DNA of 64,000 bases. Origin: Altererythrobacter aquiaggeris. Lineage in GTDB: Bacteria > Pseudomonadota > Alphaproteobacteria > Sphingomonadales > Sphingomonadaceae. Shown one piece after another: positions 54,640-64,000 of the stretch. A program made the translations under genes and the position numbers. Each line of letters starts with the position of its first letter. Position 1 is the first letter of the stretch. The stretch spans positions 186,001 through 250,000 of the forward strand of contig NZ_JBANRL010000001.1 in NCBI RefSeq assembly GCF_037154015.1. The letters are read 5' to 3'. A model generated the notes under the pieces. That model had not been told where the DNA came from, made no database searches, and saw only the letters and a program-made list of their open reading frames with translations.

Positions 54640-55257
54640 TTACGCGTGGCTGAAGATGTCGTGTTCAGCCCACCCGGCAAGGTCCAGTCTGGCGCGCGCA
54701 GGCAGGAAATCGAAGCAGGCCTGCGCCAGTTCGGTGCGGCCTTCGCGTTCCAGCCGCCCGACGAATTTTTCATGCAACTGGTGCAGATAGCGCACGTCGG
54801 ATGCGGCATAATCCTGCTGGGCATTGCTGAGTTCGGGCGCGCCCCAGTCGCTGGATTGCTGCTGTTTGGACAAATCCTTGCCAAGCAATTCCTGCACCAG
54901 ATTTTTCAACCCGTGACGATCGGTATAGGTGCGGGTCAGCTTGCTGGCGATTTTGGTACAGAACACCGGCGCGGCGATCGTGCCGAGATAATGTTCGATA
55001 GCCGCCAGATCGAAACGCGCAAAGTGATACAGCTTGAGCCGCTGCGGATCGCCCAGAACACCTTTCAGGACGGGCGCGTCATAGCCGCTGCCAGGCTTGA
55101 ACCGCACAAGATGTTCATCCCCGCCGCCATCGGAAATCTGCACAAGGCAAAGCCGGTCGCGCGGCGTAACCAGGCCCATCGTTTCGGTATCGACGGCGAT
55201 CGGCCCGGGTGCGAAAACATCTTCGGGCAGGTCTTCTTCATGGAGGTAAACTGTCAT
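54640..55257 (-). CDS. rnd: RNase D-like 3'-5' exonuclease (DEDDy)
   Basis: A 205-aa exonuclease domain without the HRDC domains of E. coli Rnd. DEDDy motifs are IAVDTETMGL (Exo I), HFARFDLAAIE (Exo II) and YAASDVRYLHQL (Exo III). It should trim 3' ends of structured RNA. The short form just before lptC-lptA is typical of alphaproteobacteria. ATG 55255-55257 begins MTVYLHEEDLPEDVF; the frame continues upstream but is not conserved. Confidence 0.88.
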   Translation of the reverse strand: MTVYLHEEDLPEDVFAPGPIAVDTETMGLVTPRDRLCLVQISDGGGDEHLVRFKPGSGYDAPVLKGVLGDPQRLKLYHFARFDLAAIEHYLGTIAAPVFCTKIASKLTRTYTDRHGLKNLVQELLGKDLSKQQQSSDWGAPELSNAQQDYAASDVRYLHQLHEKFVGRLEREGRTELAQACFDFLPARARLDLAGWAEHDIFSHA

Positions 55258-55347
55258 GCGTGCGGCCTTAGTCCGATTGGGGAAAGAGGGGAAGGCTTCG
55301 CTGATGACGAATTGCGCGCGAGAATCGCTGCGCCTAGACATCGCGCC

Positions 55348-56031
55348 ATGATCGATGCGGTTCCGCAAAGCTGGCAGACGGTGCTTGAACCCGTGCTGAC
55401 CGCGCCCGAGGCGCGCAGTCTGGGTGCGTGGCTGCGCGCGGAAGAAGCGGCGGGCAAGGCGATTTACCCACCTCGCGGCCAGCGGATGGCGGCATTGGAA
55501 TTAACGCCGCTGGACCGCGTCAAGGCCGTGATCCTGGGGCAGGATCCCTATCACGGTCCGGGACAGGCGCACGGCCTCAGCTTTTCGGTGCAGGACGGGG
55601 TCAAATTGCCGCCCAGCCTGCGCAATATCTTCAAGGAACTGGCCAGCGACATGGGCTGCGGGCCGCCGCTTTCGGGCGATCTTGGCGAGTGGGCGCGGCA
55701 GGGCGTGCTGATGCTGAATACATCCCTTTCGGTGGAAGCCGGGCAGGCGGGAAGCCATGCAAACCGCGGCTGGGAAGCGATTACCAATGCCATCGTGGCG
55801 GCGGCGGCGGGGCGCAGCGAGCCGACGGTGTTCATTCTGTGGGGCAATCACGCGCAGGCCAGCGCGGCGCGTATTCCGGGTCTGGCAAGCGGCCACCATC
55901 TGGTGCTGCGATCAGCCCACCCCAGCCCGCTATCGGCGCACCGCGGCTTTTTCGGATCAAGGCCTTTCAGCCGGACAAATACGTTTCTGCAAGCGCATCA
56001 CCGCGCCGCAGTGAAATGGTGCCGCGGGTAA
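55348..56031 (+). CDS. ung: Uracil-DNA glycosylase
   Basis: A 227-aa family-1 UDG removing uracil from DNA. Catalytic water-activating motif GQDPYHGPGQAHGLSF (~64-79), the C-terminal HPSPLSAHRGFFGSRPF loop with the catalytic His, and WGNHAQASA. ATG 55348 starts at MIDAVPQSWQ; the open frame upstream overlaps the RNase D gene and is not coding. Divergent from rnd. Confidence 0.96.
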   Translation: MIDAVPQSWQTVLEPVLTAPEARSLGAWLRAEEAAGKAIYPPRGQRMAALELTPLDRVKAVILGQDPYHGPGQAHGLSFSVQDGVKLPPSLRNIFKELASDMGCGPPLSGDLGEWARQGVLMLNTSLSVEAGQAGSHANRGWEAITNAIVAAAAGRSEPTVFILWGNHAQASAARIPGLASGHHLVLRSAHPSPLSAHRGFFGSRPFSRTNTFLQAHHRAAVKWCRG

Positions 56032-56282
56032 ACGGCAGGGTTACACTAGTTACCCCGTGTCACTCTGCGGATGGATGGCGCAAACCATTGATAGAACAGG
56101 AAATTATCTGTGGTACGCGCAGGTTACACCTTGCGCGACCGCGCGCAAAACACTGCAATATCGAACGACAATGGGAAAGAGCCGGCCAAAAAGGTAGCAT
56201 CACGCAAAGGTGTAGGAAAATGCTGCGTTTCCAGATGCAACCTGCCCCGGATTGCTGTTCACGCGCTGCCATCTGCACGGTT

Positions 56283-56942
56283 CTAGATACCCGAAAACTT
56301 TTCGATATCGCTGATCCGTCCCGACACGACCAGTTGGTCGTCGGGGAACATGATTGTGTCGGGCACGGCATGGATGAAGTCTTCGCCGTGACGTTTCACG
56401 CCAACCACCGTGACAGAGAATTTCCTGCGGCATTCGCTGGTAATCAGCGGCAGGCCGACAATCGGTTCGGGCGCTTTCAGCCGGGCGATCGCAAATTCAT
56501 CACCAAACGAGATAAAGTCGGGAAGCCGTTCATTCAGAAGCCGGGCAACCCGTTCCCCCATTTTCTGTTCGGGAAAAACGACATGGTTGGCGCCGGTCCG
56601 CTCGAGAATGCGGGCGTGTTTTTCGTTGGTGGCCTTGGCCCGGATATTCACCAGACCAAGATCCGACAGCGCCAGAACGGTCAGCACGCTGGCTTCTATA
56701 TCAGTGCCGATAGCCACCACCGCAGCGTCAAAGTCTCGCACGCCCAGCTTTTCCAGTGTGGCACTATCCGTACAATCAGTTTGCACCACTTTGGTCAGAT
56801 CGGCGGCGAAGTCCTGAACGATCTGCGGGTCCGTGTCGGCGCCCAGCACTTCATACCCCATATCCTCCAGCGTGCGTGCCGCCGCACCGCCAAATCGCCC
56901 CAGACCGACGACCAGTACAGGTTTGCGTTTCCTAGCCGACAA
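56283..56942 (-). CDS. trkA: Trk/Ktr potassium uptake regulatory subunit
   Basis: A 219-aa cytoplasmic ring protein with an N-terminal RCK nucleotide-binding fold (VLVVGLGRFGGAAARTL, GADTDPQIVQDFA) and a C-terminal RCK_C domain (FAIARLKAPEPIVGLPL). One copy only, so KtrA-like rather than E. coli TrkA, which is duplicated. TTG 56940-56942 overlaps the trkH stop and has GGA 8 nt before. It gates the adjacent channel. Confidence 0.9.
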   Translation of the reverse strand: MSARKRKPVLVVGLGRFGGAAARTLEDMGYEVLGADTDPQIVQDFAADLTKVVQTDCTDSATLEKLGVRDFDAAVVAIGTDIEASVLTVLALSDLGLVNIRAKATNEKHARILERTGANHVVFPEQKMGERVARLLNERLPDFISFGDEFAIARLKAPEPIVGLPLITSECRRKFSVTVVGVKRHGEDFIHAVPDTIMFPDDQLVVSGRISDIEKFSGI

Positions 56943-58173
56943 TGGGGTTTTCCTTGGGATAACGATACGGGATTTCGTGTTTGCCCAGCGCCAGCGCCAG
57001 CGCAGTCGCAACCGTGATAGTCCCGACGCGGCCGATAAACATCAGCGCAATGATGACGAACTGGCCGGTCAGCGGCAAATACGCCGTAATTCCGGTGGAC
57101 ATTCCGACCGTCGCGAAAGCGGATATGCATTCGAACAAGATATCGTCGAGCGGCAAGGTGCTGACCGGGGCGATAGAGGTCGTCGCGGTAAAAATGAGCG
57201 AGGCCGCCAGAACGGTGATGGTAAGCGCCTGGCGTTCCACCGAATTGTCGAAACGGCGCTGGAACAGGCCTGCGTCGCGGCGGCCGCGTATTTCCGACAG
57301 GACGACTGCAAACAGGACAAGGAATGTCGTTATCTTGATCCCGCCTGCCGTACCCGCGCTGCCCCCGCCGATGAACATCAAAAAGTAATTCACCATGATC
57401 GTTTCGTCTTCGAATGCGCCGACATCCAGCGAATTGAAACCGGCGGTGCGCGGCATTACCGAATGGAAGGCTGCATTCAGCAATTTGCCCCCGATACCCA
57501 TCGGGCCAAGCGTTGCCGGATTGTCCCATTCCATCAGCAGGATCGTGACAAAACCGAACAACAGCAAGGCAAGCGTGCCCGACACGGTGATTTTCGTGTG
57601 CAATGACCACAGCCGCCAGCGCAGCCGGTTTGCGCGAATATCCTGCATGACCGGAAAGCCCGGAGCCGACAGGATTACAGCAAACATGATCGGGCCGAGA
57701 ATTACCGGATCGGACTGATACCCCATCACCCTGTCGGTATGGCTGGAAAAGCCGGCATTGTTGAACGCGCTGATAGAATGGAAGACACCGTGCCAGATCG
57801 CTTCCAGAGGCGGTATTTCATGAACCACCATCATTTGTGCGGCGAGTATCACTGCGATAATCGCCTCGACACGGATTGTAATTGCGAAAATGAGTTTGAG
57901 CACGGAGGCCGCATCGCCCGTTTCAAGCTGATTGCGTTCGATTTCGGTCGCCATCCGGTCGCGCAAACCGAAACCGCGTCCGGCCATCAGGCCAAATAGC
58001 GTGGCTGCTGTCATGATGCCCAGTCCGCCGATCTGGAAGAGCAGCAAAATGACGGTCTGGCCGAACATCGTCCAACAGGTCGCCGTATCGACTACAATCA
58101 GACCGGTCACCGCAACTGCCAAAGTCGCTGTGAAAAGTGCTGCCGCTAAGGGAGCGCGCTGAGCAGGCGTCAG
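56932..58173 (-). CDS. trkH: TrkH/KtrB potassium channel subunit, N-terminally short
   Basis: A 396-413-aa membrane protein. Four pore repeats are seen: FTATLAVAVTGL (first filter), SAFNNAGF, MPRTAGFNS and FATVGMSTG. The frame is open up to about 58215, but the first helix and N-terminus normal in this family (about 40 residues before ALFTATSA) are missing. The first conventional start is TTG 58122, which cuts the first filter; CTG 58171-58173 overlaps the GGDEF gene stop. Hence truncated, non-canonical start or assembly error. It overlaps trkA. Confidence 0.75.
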   Translation of the reverse strand: MTPAQRAPLAAALFTATLAVAVTGLIVVDTATCWTMFGQTVILLLFQIGGLGIMTAATLFGLMAGRGFGLRDRMATEIERNQLETGDAASVLKLIFAITIRVEAIIAVILAAQMMVVHEIPPLEAIWHGVFHSISAFNNAGFSSHTDRVMGYQSDPVILGPIMFAVILSAPGFPVMQDIRANRLRWRLWSLHTKITVSGTLALLLFGFVTILLMEWDNPATLGPMGIGGKLLNAAFHSVMPRTAGFNSLDVGAFEDETIMVNYFLMFIGGGSAGTAGGIKITTFLVLFAVVLSEIRGRRDAGLFQRRFDNSVERQALTITVLAASLIFTATTSIAPVSTLPLDDILFECISAFATVGMSTGITAYLPLTGQFVIIALMFIGRVGTITVATALALALGKHEIPYRYPKENPIVG

Positions 58174-60218
58174 GTCATGCCAGGATTTGCGGCATCGCGC
58201 GGATCCGGCTTGTCAACCGGGCTGGCCATGTCACGAAAATAGGCTGCACCCTGGGGTTTGGAGAAGTGATATCCTTGCATGAGCCGCACGCCGAGCGATC
58301 TTGCCTGCAGCGCCTGTGCTTCTGTCTCCACCCCTTCGAGAACGCATTCCAGGCCTATTTGCCGCGACAAAGCCAGGATCGTTGCAACGATAGCCCAGCC
58401 ATGATCGCTGGAGCTTGCATCCTGGCAAAATGATTTGTCGATCTTGATCTGGTCGAGCGGCAGTTTGTGGATGCGCGAGAGGCTGGATTGGCCCACCCCG
58501 AAATCATCCAGTGCAATCCGGAAACCGCCAGCCCTCAAGCGGGTCAGATTGCCGGTGGCTAGCTCTCCGCCCGAAAGGATCGCTGTCTCGGTAAGCTCGA
58601 GCAGGACCTGCGTCCGGGGGAAGGTATGAAAAGCATCGCTTGCCAGAAGCCAATCGACAAAGTCGGTGTTGGTAATGTCTTTGGCCGACAGGTTGATATG
58701 GAGCGATAATTGTCTGAAAGCCTCGGGCAATTCGGAGATCGATTTTGCGACTATGATCTTCGTTAATTCGCTGGTGCGGTGCGTGCTTTCGGCCATCGGG
58801 ATAAAGACGTCGGGCATGATGATAAACCCGTCGACGGAATTCCAGCGGGCCAGCACCTCGACCGACTGGATTTCGCCGCTATCGAAATCCATGATCGGTT
58901 GGTAAACAACTTCCAGCTGGTTGGCCAGATCGGCGCTGTCGAACAGTTGGGTAATTCGGGCGCGTTCGTGCATCACCACTTCGTCGTCTGCCGAGAATAT
59001 GGTGACTTTCCCGCCATCCTGTTTGGCCTTGTAAAGCGCCCAGTCGGCCCGTTCGATGCACTCGTGCGTGGAAAGACCTGCAGTCTTCCTGAGGCCTATC
59101 GACGCTTTCACTGTCAGCAACTGGGGCTCCAGCGGGATGGGTTTGGCGATGAGTTTTGCCAGTTTCTCGGCCCGATCGACAGCCTCAGGCCTGCTCAACG
59201 AACCTGACAGGAGAAATCCGAATTCGTCCCCGCCCAATCTACCGCAGCTGATAACATTCGGGAAATCGGTAAGCCGCTTTGCAACCGCCTTCAGCACCTC
59301 GTCTCCGGCAAGGTGTCCAAGTAAATCGTTCACCGTCTTGAACCCGTCCAGATCGATCAGGCCCAGCCAAGGGGCTTCATCTCTTCGCCGGGTAAGATGG
59401 GTTTCGAAGGATTCCAGAAACGAACGCCGGTTCGCGATGCCGGTCAGATCATCGACATACGCCTGTGTGTGCAATCGATCATTCAGCCGCGCTGCTTCGA
59501 TTTCCCGGAATTGGAGAGCGTTTTTGGACCGGATCAGATCGATCAGCCCTGCGTGCTGTGTCCGCGCAATCAACAGCAGCAACAGTGAAACGCAAACCAT
59601 CGTGGCGCTGATGGCCCAGGCATTCGGGTGGCCGAGATAAAGGAACATCGTAATCGATGGAACAACACTGACCAAAGTCATTCCCAGCGCGGTTTTGGGT
59701 GACGGATTGAGGCCCAGAATACCGATAAAGCTGGTGAGCGTGGCGATATAGTGGATAAGGCTTTGTTGCTGCGTGTCGCCGAACGGATAAAGGCTCAGTC
59801 CAAACACCATCAGGCAAGCTGCAACTGCAGTGCCCGTGACGGGCAGGACAGCCAGGTCGCGAGCGATCTTTTCCGGCGAACGCCGCGCCACAAAATGCGG
59901 ATGCCAATGCATCGCCCTGGCGATTGCGATTATCAGCAGAGGCACAGTGATAAGCAATAAATGGAGGTCGGAGACTGTGCCGTAAAATGCGTCCGCGACC
60001 AGAAGCAGATTTACAATGGCGATCGCATAAACAAACGGCATCCGCTTCGAAAGCTGTTTGGCGAGAGCGAGATCGACTGCTTTGAGGTCGAGGCCGACCT
60101 GTGCCATATCATGCGAATGCGGTTCTGCGGATTTGACCGGTACAGCCGGCCGCGGCGGGTGCTTGCCAGCTTGCCTTCGGCGCCGTTTACCAAAATTTTC
60201 GCCGACCCGCTGCATCAT
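58170..60218 (-). CDS. GGDEF-EAL domain protein (EVL variant), membrane-bound
   Basis: A 682-aa protein with a cytoplasmic N-tail, about five TM helices (LLLITVPLLIIAIAR, GTAVAACLMVFGLSL and others, residues ~60-225), a GGDEF domain (LGGDEFGFLL, intact) and an EAL domain with SVEVLARW in place of EAL; LELTE, IKIDKSF and EGVETEAQA are present. It should make and/or degrade cyclic-di-GMP, and may control EPS. No RxxD inhibitory site is seen. It lies directly upstream of trkH. Confidence 0.92.
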   Translation of the reverse strand: MMQRVGENFGKRRRRQAGKHPPRPAVPVKSAEPHSHDMAQVGLDLKAVDLALAKQLSKRMPFVYAIAIVNLLLVADAFYGTVSDLHLLLITVPLLIIAIARAMHWHPHFVARRSPEKIARDLAVLPVTGTAVAACLMVFGLSLYPFGDTQQQSLIHYIATLTSFIGILGLNPSPKTALGMTLVSVVPSITMFLYLGHPNAWAISATMVCVSLLLLLIARTQHAGLIDLIRSKNALQFREIEAARLNDRLHTQAYVDDLTGIANRRSFLESFETHLTRRRDEAPWLGLIDLDGFKTVNDLLGHLAGDEVLKAVAKRLTDFPNVISCGRLGGDEFGFLLSGSLSRPEAVDRAEKLAKLIAKPIPLEPQLLTVKASIGLRKTAGLSTHECIERADWALYKAKQDGGKVTIFSADDEVVMHERARITQLFDSADLANQLEVVYQPIMDFDSGEIQSVEVLARWNSVDGFIIMPDVFIPMAESTHRTSELTKIIVAKSISELPEAFRQLSLHINLSAKDITNTDFVDWLLASDAFHTFPRTQVLLELTETAILSGGELATGNLTRLRAGGFRIALDDFGVGQSSLSRIHKLPLDQIKIDKSFCQDASSSDHGWAIVATILALSRQIGLECVLEGVETEAQALQARSLGVRLMQGYHFSKPQGAAYFRDMASPVDKPDPRDAANPGMT

Positions 60219-60343
60219 GCATGGGTAAATCGTTTAACCTACCATCGCGTTAATCAGCGCATTGGTTCGACTACGCATTCTGGTCTGGACGGCGCACATC
60301 GCGACCGCTGCCAACACATGAACACCGCCGGATTGTCAGCGCA

Positions 60344-61780
60344 TCAGCGGGGCAATTGGGTTGTGCCCATCAATGCCTCGTCAACGCTGCGCGCGGCCTG
60401 GCGTCCTTCGCGGATAGCCCACACCACCAGACTTTGTCCGCGGCGCATATCCCCGCAGGCAAACACGCCTGCCTCGCTGGTTTTGTAATCTGCGGTATTG
60501 GCCAGCACATTGCCGCGCGGATCCAGTTCGACACCGGTCTGGTCAACCATTCCCGATTTGATCGGGCCAAGAAAACCCATCGCCAGCAGGATCAGGTCTG
60601 CCTTCAGCGTGAAGGTGCTGCCTTCAACTTCGGTAAATTTGCCGTCTTTCCATTCGATATGCGCGCATTCGAGTCCGGTTACCTGACCATCCTTGCCCAC
60701 GACGCGCTTGGTCAGGACCGACCAGTCACGCTCCACCCCCTCTTCATGGCTGGAAGTGGTCCGCAGCTTCATCGGCCAGTCGGGCCAGGTGAGCGCCTTG
60801 TCCTCACGCTCGGGCGGTTTGGGCATGATTTCCAGCTGGGTGACGCTGGCTGCGCCCTGCCGGTTGGATGTGCCGACACAGTCGCTGCCGGTATCGCCGC
60901 CGCCCAGCACGACCACGTGTTTGCCCTGCGCGGTCAAGGTACCGCGCGGCGCGGCGCGGACTTCATCATCGCCGGCATTGCGTTTGTTCTGCTGGGTCAG
61001 GAATTCCATCGCCAGCCGCACACCGGGCAGTTCCGCGCCGGGGATTTCAAGCGGGCGGGCGGTTTCTGCGCCGCCTGCCAGCACAACCGCGTCGAAGTTT
61101 TCCTTGAGCGATCTGATCGAGACATCCACGCCGACTTCGGTGGAGGTTCTGAAAGTCACGCCTTCGGCTTCCATCTGGACCGCGCGGCGGTTGATCAGGT
61201 GTTTTTCCATTTTGAAATCGGGGATTCCGTAACGCAGCAAGCCGCCGATCCGGTCATTCTTTTCAAACAGGGTGACTGCATGGCCCACGCGGGCGAGCTG
61301 CTGGGCGCAGGCCATTCCGGCGGGGCCGGAGCCGATGACTGCAACCGATTTGCCGGTGCGCTGCGCGGGAAGTTGCGGTCTGACCCAACCTTCATCCCAT
61401 CCGCGATCGATAATCGCCATTTCGATGCTTTTGATCGTGACCGGCTCGTCGGTGATATTGAGCGTGCAGCTGGCTTCGCACGGGGCGGGGCAGATGCGGC
61501 CGGTAAATTCGGGAAAATTGTTGGTCGAATGCAGTACATCCAGCGCGTTCTGCCAGTCGCCTTCATAGACCAGATGGTTCCAGTCAGGGATGATGTTGTT
61601 TACCGGGCAGCCGTTATGACAATAGGGAATGCCGCAATTCATGCAGCGCGCGGCCTGGTTTTTCAGCTTTTCTTCCGATGGCGGAATCGTGAACTCGCGG
61701 TAGCTTTTCAGCCGTTCTTCGGGCGCAATATAGTCACGGTCCTCGCGCTCGATTTCCAGGAAGCCTGTTTCTTTACCCAT
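60344..61780 (-). CDS. gltD: Glutamate synthase small subunit
   Basis: A 478-aa FAD/NADPH-binding beta subunit. N-terminal Cys-rich clusters [18 protein letters not shown] and [16 protein letters not shown] bind the 4Fe-4S centres; FAD fold [22 protein letters not shown] fold [15 protein letters not shown]. It reduces 2-oxoglutarate plus glutamine to glutamate with GltB. It follows gltB by 11 bp on the minus strand. Confidence 0.97.
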   Translation of the reverse strand: MGKETGFLEIEREDRDYIAPEERLKSYREFTIPPSEEKLKNQAARCMNCGIPYCHNGCPVNNIIPDWNHLVYEGDWQNALDVLHSTNNFPEFTGRICPAPCEASCTLNITDEPVTIKSIEMAIIDRGWDEGWVRPQLPAQRTGKSVAVIGSGPAGMACAQQLARVGHAVTLFEKNDRIGGLLRYGIPDFKMEKHLINRRAVQMEAEGVTFRTSTEVGVDVSIRSLKENFDAVVLAGGAETARPLEIPGAELPGVRLAMEFLTQQNKRNAGDDEVRAAPRGTLTAQGKHVVVLGGGDTGSDCVGTSNRQGAASVTQLEIMPKPPEREDKALTWPDWPMKLRTTSSHEEGVERDWSVLTKRVVGKDGQVTGLECAHIEWKDGKFTEVEGSTFTLKADLILLAMGFLGPIKSGMVDQTGVELDPRGNVLANTADYKTSEAGVFACGDMRRGQSLVVWAIREGRQAARSVDEALMGTTQLPR

Positions 61781-61791
61781 CAGTGTAACCC

Positions 61792-64000
61792 TTATTCCGC
61801 CGCAACCAGCGCCGCTTCGTCGCGCTCTGCTTCCATCAGCCGCAGCGCAGCCGCGTAATCGCGCGGCATGACTTTTACAAAATTGCCAAGCGTTTCATCC
61901 CACTCGTCCAGCATCTTTGCGGCCCGCGCCGATCCGGTGTGCAGTTTGTGCCGGGTGATCAGGATTTTCAGGCGTTCGGCATCATGGCGCAGCATATCGC
62001 CCATGCCGAAATCGCCCACGCTGCTGCCGCGCTGTGCAGGACGGCCGGTCCCGTCATCGGCATCCGGCGCGGCGGAAATCGGCTCCAGTTCCACCATCGC
62101 CAGATTGCAGCGTTCGTGGAACGTGCCCTTGGGATCGTACACATAAGCCACGCCGCCGCTCATGCCTGCAGCAAAATTGCGTCCCGTGCGGCCCAGCACA
62201 GCCACGACGCCGCCGGTCATATATTCGCAGGCATGGTCGCCCGCGCCTTCGACGACTGCAATCGCGCCCGAATTGCGCACTGCGAAACGCTCGCCCGCGA
62301 CACCGTTGAAGTAAGCCTCGCCCGCAATCGCACCATAGAGCACGGTGTTGCCCACGATGATATTTTGCGCCGGATCGCGCGTCGTGCCATCGGGCTGGCG
62401 CACGATAATCCGTCCGCCCGACAGTCCCTTGCCGACATAGTCATTGGCATCGCCCACCAGATCCAGCGTGACGCCGTGCGCCAGCCATGCGGCAAAGCTC
62501 TGCCCTGCAACGCCGGTCAGATTGATGCGGATCGTGTCAGCGGGCAAACCCTCGTGGCCGTAAGCGCGGGCAATCTCGCCCGAAAGCATGGCGCCCACCG
62601 TCCGGTTCACATTCTTGACCGTGCGGTCCAGCACAACCGTTTCGCCGTGCGTGATCGCGGGCTGGCAGGCCTTGATCAGTTCGACATCCATCGCCGCACC
62701 CAGATTGTGGTCCTGCGTTTCGGTATGATACAGCGTCTTGCCTTCGGCGGGTTTCACCTGATGCAGCATTTTGCCCAGATCCACGCCCCCGGCCTTCCAG
62801 TGCCGGATGGCGCGGTTCATGTTGATGCGGTCGACGCGGCCGACCATTTCGTCAATCGTCCGAAAGCCCATATCCGCCATGATCTGGCGCAATTCTTCGG
62901 CGACGAAAAAGAAGTAGTTGATGACGTGTTCTGGCGTGCCGGTGAACCGCTTGCGCAGTTCAGGGTCCTGTGTCGCGACACCTACGGGGCAGGTGTTGAG
63001 ATGGCATTTACGCATCATGATGCACCCTGCAGCAATCAACGGCGCGGTGGCAAAACCGAACTCGTCCGCGCCCAGCAATGCGCCAATCGCGACATCGCGG
63101 CCGGTGCGAAGGCCGCCATCCACCTGCACCGCGATCCGGCTGCGCAAATCGTTCAGCAGCAGCGTCTGCTGGGTTTCGGCCAGCCCGATTTCCCAGGGAG
63201 AGCCGGCATGGGTCAGCGAAGTCAGCGGCGAAGCGCCGGTGCCGCCTTCATAACCCGAGATCGTGACATGGTCGGCGCGCGCTTTCGATACGCCCGCGGC
63301 AACGGTGCCGACGCCGACTTCGGACACCAGCTTGACCGAAATCCGCGCGGCGGTGTTCACATTCTTGAGATCATGGATCAGCTGCGCGAGGTCTTCGATC
63401 GAATAGATATCATGATGCGGCGGCGGCGAGATCAGACCGACACCGGGCGTGGAATGCCGCACCGCGCCGATCCGTTTATCGACCTTGTGGCCGGGCAACT
63501 GGCCGCCTTCGCCAGGCTTTGCGCCCTGCGCCATCTTGATCTGGATATCATCGGCGTTGACCAGATATTCGGTCGTCACACCAAACCTGCCCGATGCCAC
63601 CTGCTTGATCCGGCTGCGCATCGAATCGCCATTGTCCAACGGCTTGTAACGAAACACTTCCTCGCCGCCTTCGCCGGTGTTGGAACGCCCGCCGATGCGG
63701 TTCATCGCGATGGCCATGGTGGAATGCGCTTCATGGCTGATCGAACCGAAGCTCATCGCGCCGGTGCTGAACCGTTTAACGATTTCGGCTGCGGGTTCGA
63801 CTTCGGACAATGGCAGTTTCCGGTCTGCCGGTTTCAATTCCATCAGCCCGCGGATGGTCAGCAGGCGTTCTGCCTGTTCATTCACCGACCGGGCAAATTC
63901 GTCGTAATTCTTGTGGTCGCCGCCGCGCACGGCGTGCTGCAGGCTGGCGACATTGGCGGGCGTCCAGGCATGGGTTTCGCCGCGCAGGCGGTATTGGTAG
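61792..64000 (-). CDS. gltB: Glutamate synthase large subunit, C-terminal part
   Basis: The last 736 codons of gltB; the gene runs off the right edge. It contains the synthase domain ([51 protein letters not shown]), the 3Fe-4S motif [17 protein letters not shown] and the C-terminal GXGXG beta-helix ([31 protein letters not shown], cited in pieces). With GltD it assimilates ammonia from glutamine. The N-terminal amidotransferase domain is outside the window. Confidence 0.97.
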   Translation of the reverse strand, partial: YQYRLRGETHAWTPANVASLQHAVRGGDHKNYDEFARSVNEQAERLLTIRGLMELKPADRKLPLSEVEPAAEIVKRFSTGAMSFGSISHEAHSTMAIAMNRIGGRSNTGEGGEEVFRYKPLDNGDSMRSRIKQVASGRFGVTTEYLVNADDIQIKMAQGAKPGEGGQLPGHKVDKRIGAVRHSTPGVGLISPPPHHDIYSIEDLAQLIHDLKNVNTAARISVKLVSEVGVGTVAAGVSKARADHVTISGYEGGTGASPLTSLTHAGSPWEIGLAETQQTLLLNDLRSRIAVQVDGGLRTGRDVAIGALLGADEFGFATAPLIAAGCIMMRKCHLNTCPVGVATQDPELRKRFTGTPEHVINYFFFVAEELRQIMADMGFRTIDEMVGRVDRINMNRAIRHWKAGGVDLGKMLHQVKPAEGKTLYHTETQDHNLGAAMDVELIKACQPAITHGETVVLDRTVKNVNRTVGAMLSGEIARAYGHEGLPADTIRINLTGVAGQSFAAWLAHGVTLDLVGDANDYVGKGLSGGRIIVRQPDGTTRDPAQNIIVGNTVLYGAIAGEAYFNGVAGERFAVRNSGAIAVVEGAGDHACEYMTGGVVAVLGRTGRNFAAGMSGGVAYVYDPKGTFHERCNLAMVELEPISAAPDADDGTGRPAQRGSSVGDFGMGDMLRHDAERLKILITRHKLHTGSARAAKMLDEWDETLGNFVKVMPRDYAAALRLMEAERDEAALVAAE

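Noticed and set aside
55428-57017. Plus-strand ORF of 529 codons spanning ung and trkA
   Set aside because: It runs over an established gene in another frame and then antisense to trkA; no homology visible.
60356-61858. Plus-strand ORF of 500 codons opposite gltD
   Set aside because: Antisense to a complete gltD with its Cys clusters and dinucleotide folds. Shadow frame.
1-64000. CRISPR array, tRNA, rRNA or insertion sequence
   Set aside because: No regularly spaced direct repeats, no cloverleaf with a CCA-type end, no rRNA-like block and no transposase reading frame were seen on reading both strands.

Overview
This window looks like chromosome from an alphaproteobacterium, most likely order Sphingomonadales and close to Erythrobacteraceae. 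That placement is inferred from gene content and protein style (DUF3576 lipoprotein, leuS-lptE-holA order, sphingomonad-type exopolysaccharide genes, frequent GTG/TTG starts), not from a marker gene. No rRNA, tRNA, CRISPR array, insertion sequence or integrase was found.

Layout. 1-4 kb (minus strand): a flavin monooxygenase cut by the left edge, a TPR protein, two alpha/beta hydrolases, and a three-gene operon of a 60-aa membrane peptide, a membrane protein and a small XRE regulator. 4-16.6 kb: a Tat-exported PhoD-like phosphatase, thrS preceded by a threonine-rich leader peptide, a TSUP transporter, agmatine deiminase, an M28 peptidase, glnE-bcp, a DUF455 ferritin-like protein and an M23 endopeptidase that ends in a clear terminator. 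16.7-27.5 kb: acyl-CoA synthetase, galU, murA, a ribbon-helix-helix protein, phaB, an unknown exported protein, then a DUF3576 lipoprotein and leuS-lptE-holA.

27.5-53.4 kb: a large Wzx/Wzy-type exopolysaccharide locus. It has a polyprenyl-phosphate sugar transferase, an O-antigen-ligase-like protein, a Wza-like export lipoprotein, a Wzc-like tyrosine autokinase, an acetyltransferase, a Wzx flippase, a second polymerase candidate, six glycosyltransferases (counting a DUF6625 protein), an acyltransferase and GDP-L-fucose synthesis (gmd, fcl). Inside it lie a phage-tailspike-like beta-helix protein and an SGNH hydrolase, suggesting a built-in polymer-trimming or deacetylating module. On the minus strand, rnd-like, lptC, lptA, a nucleotidyltransferase, gmd, fcl and a WcaI-type transferase form one tightly packed run, joining LPS transport to fucose supply.

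55.3-64 kb: ung, trkA and a TrkH-type potassium channel subunit lacking its usual first helix, a GGDEF/EVL protein, and gltD-gltB running off the right edge.

The strongest candidates for new biology are the apparently leaderless Thr-rich leader peptide with alternative RNA hairpins before thrS, and the tailspike-like protein plus SGNH hydrolase inside the polysaccharide locus.
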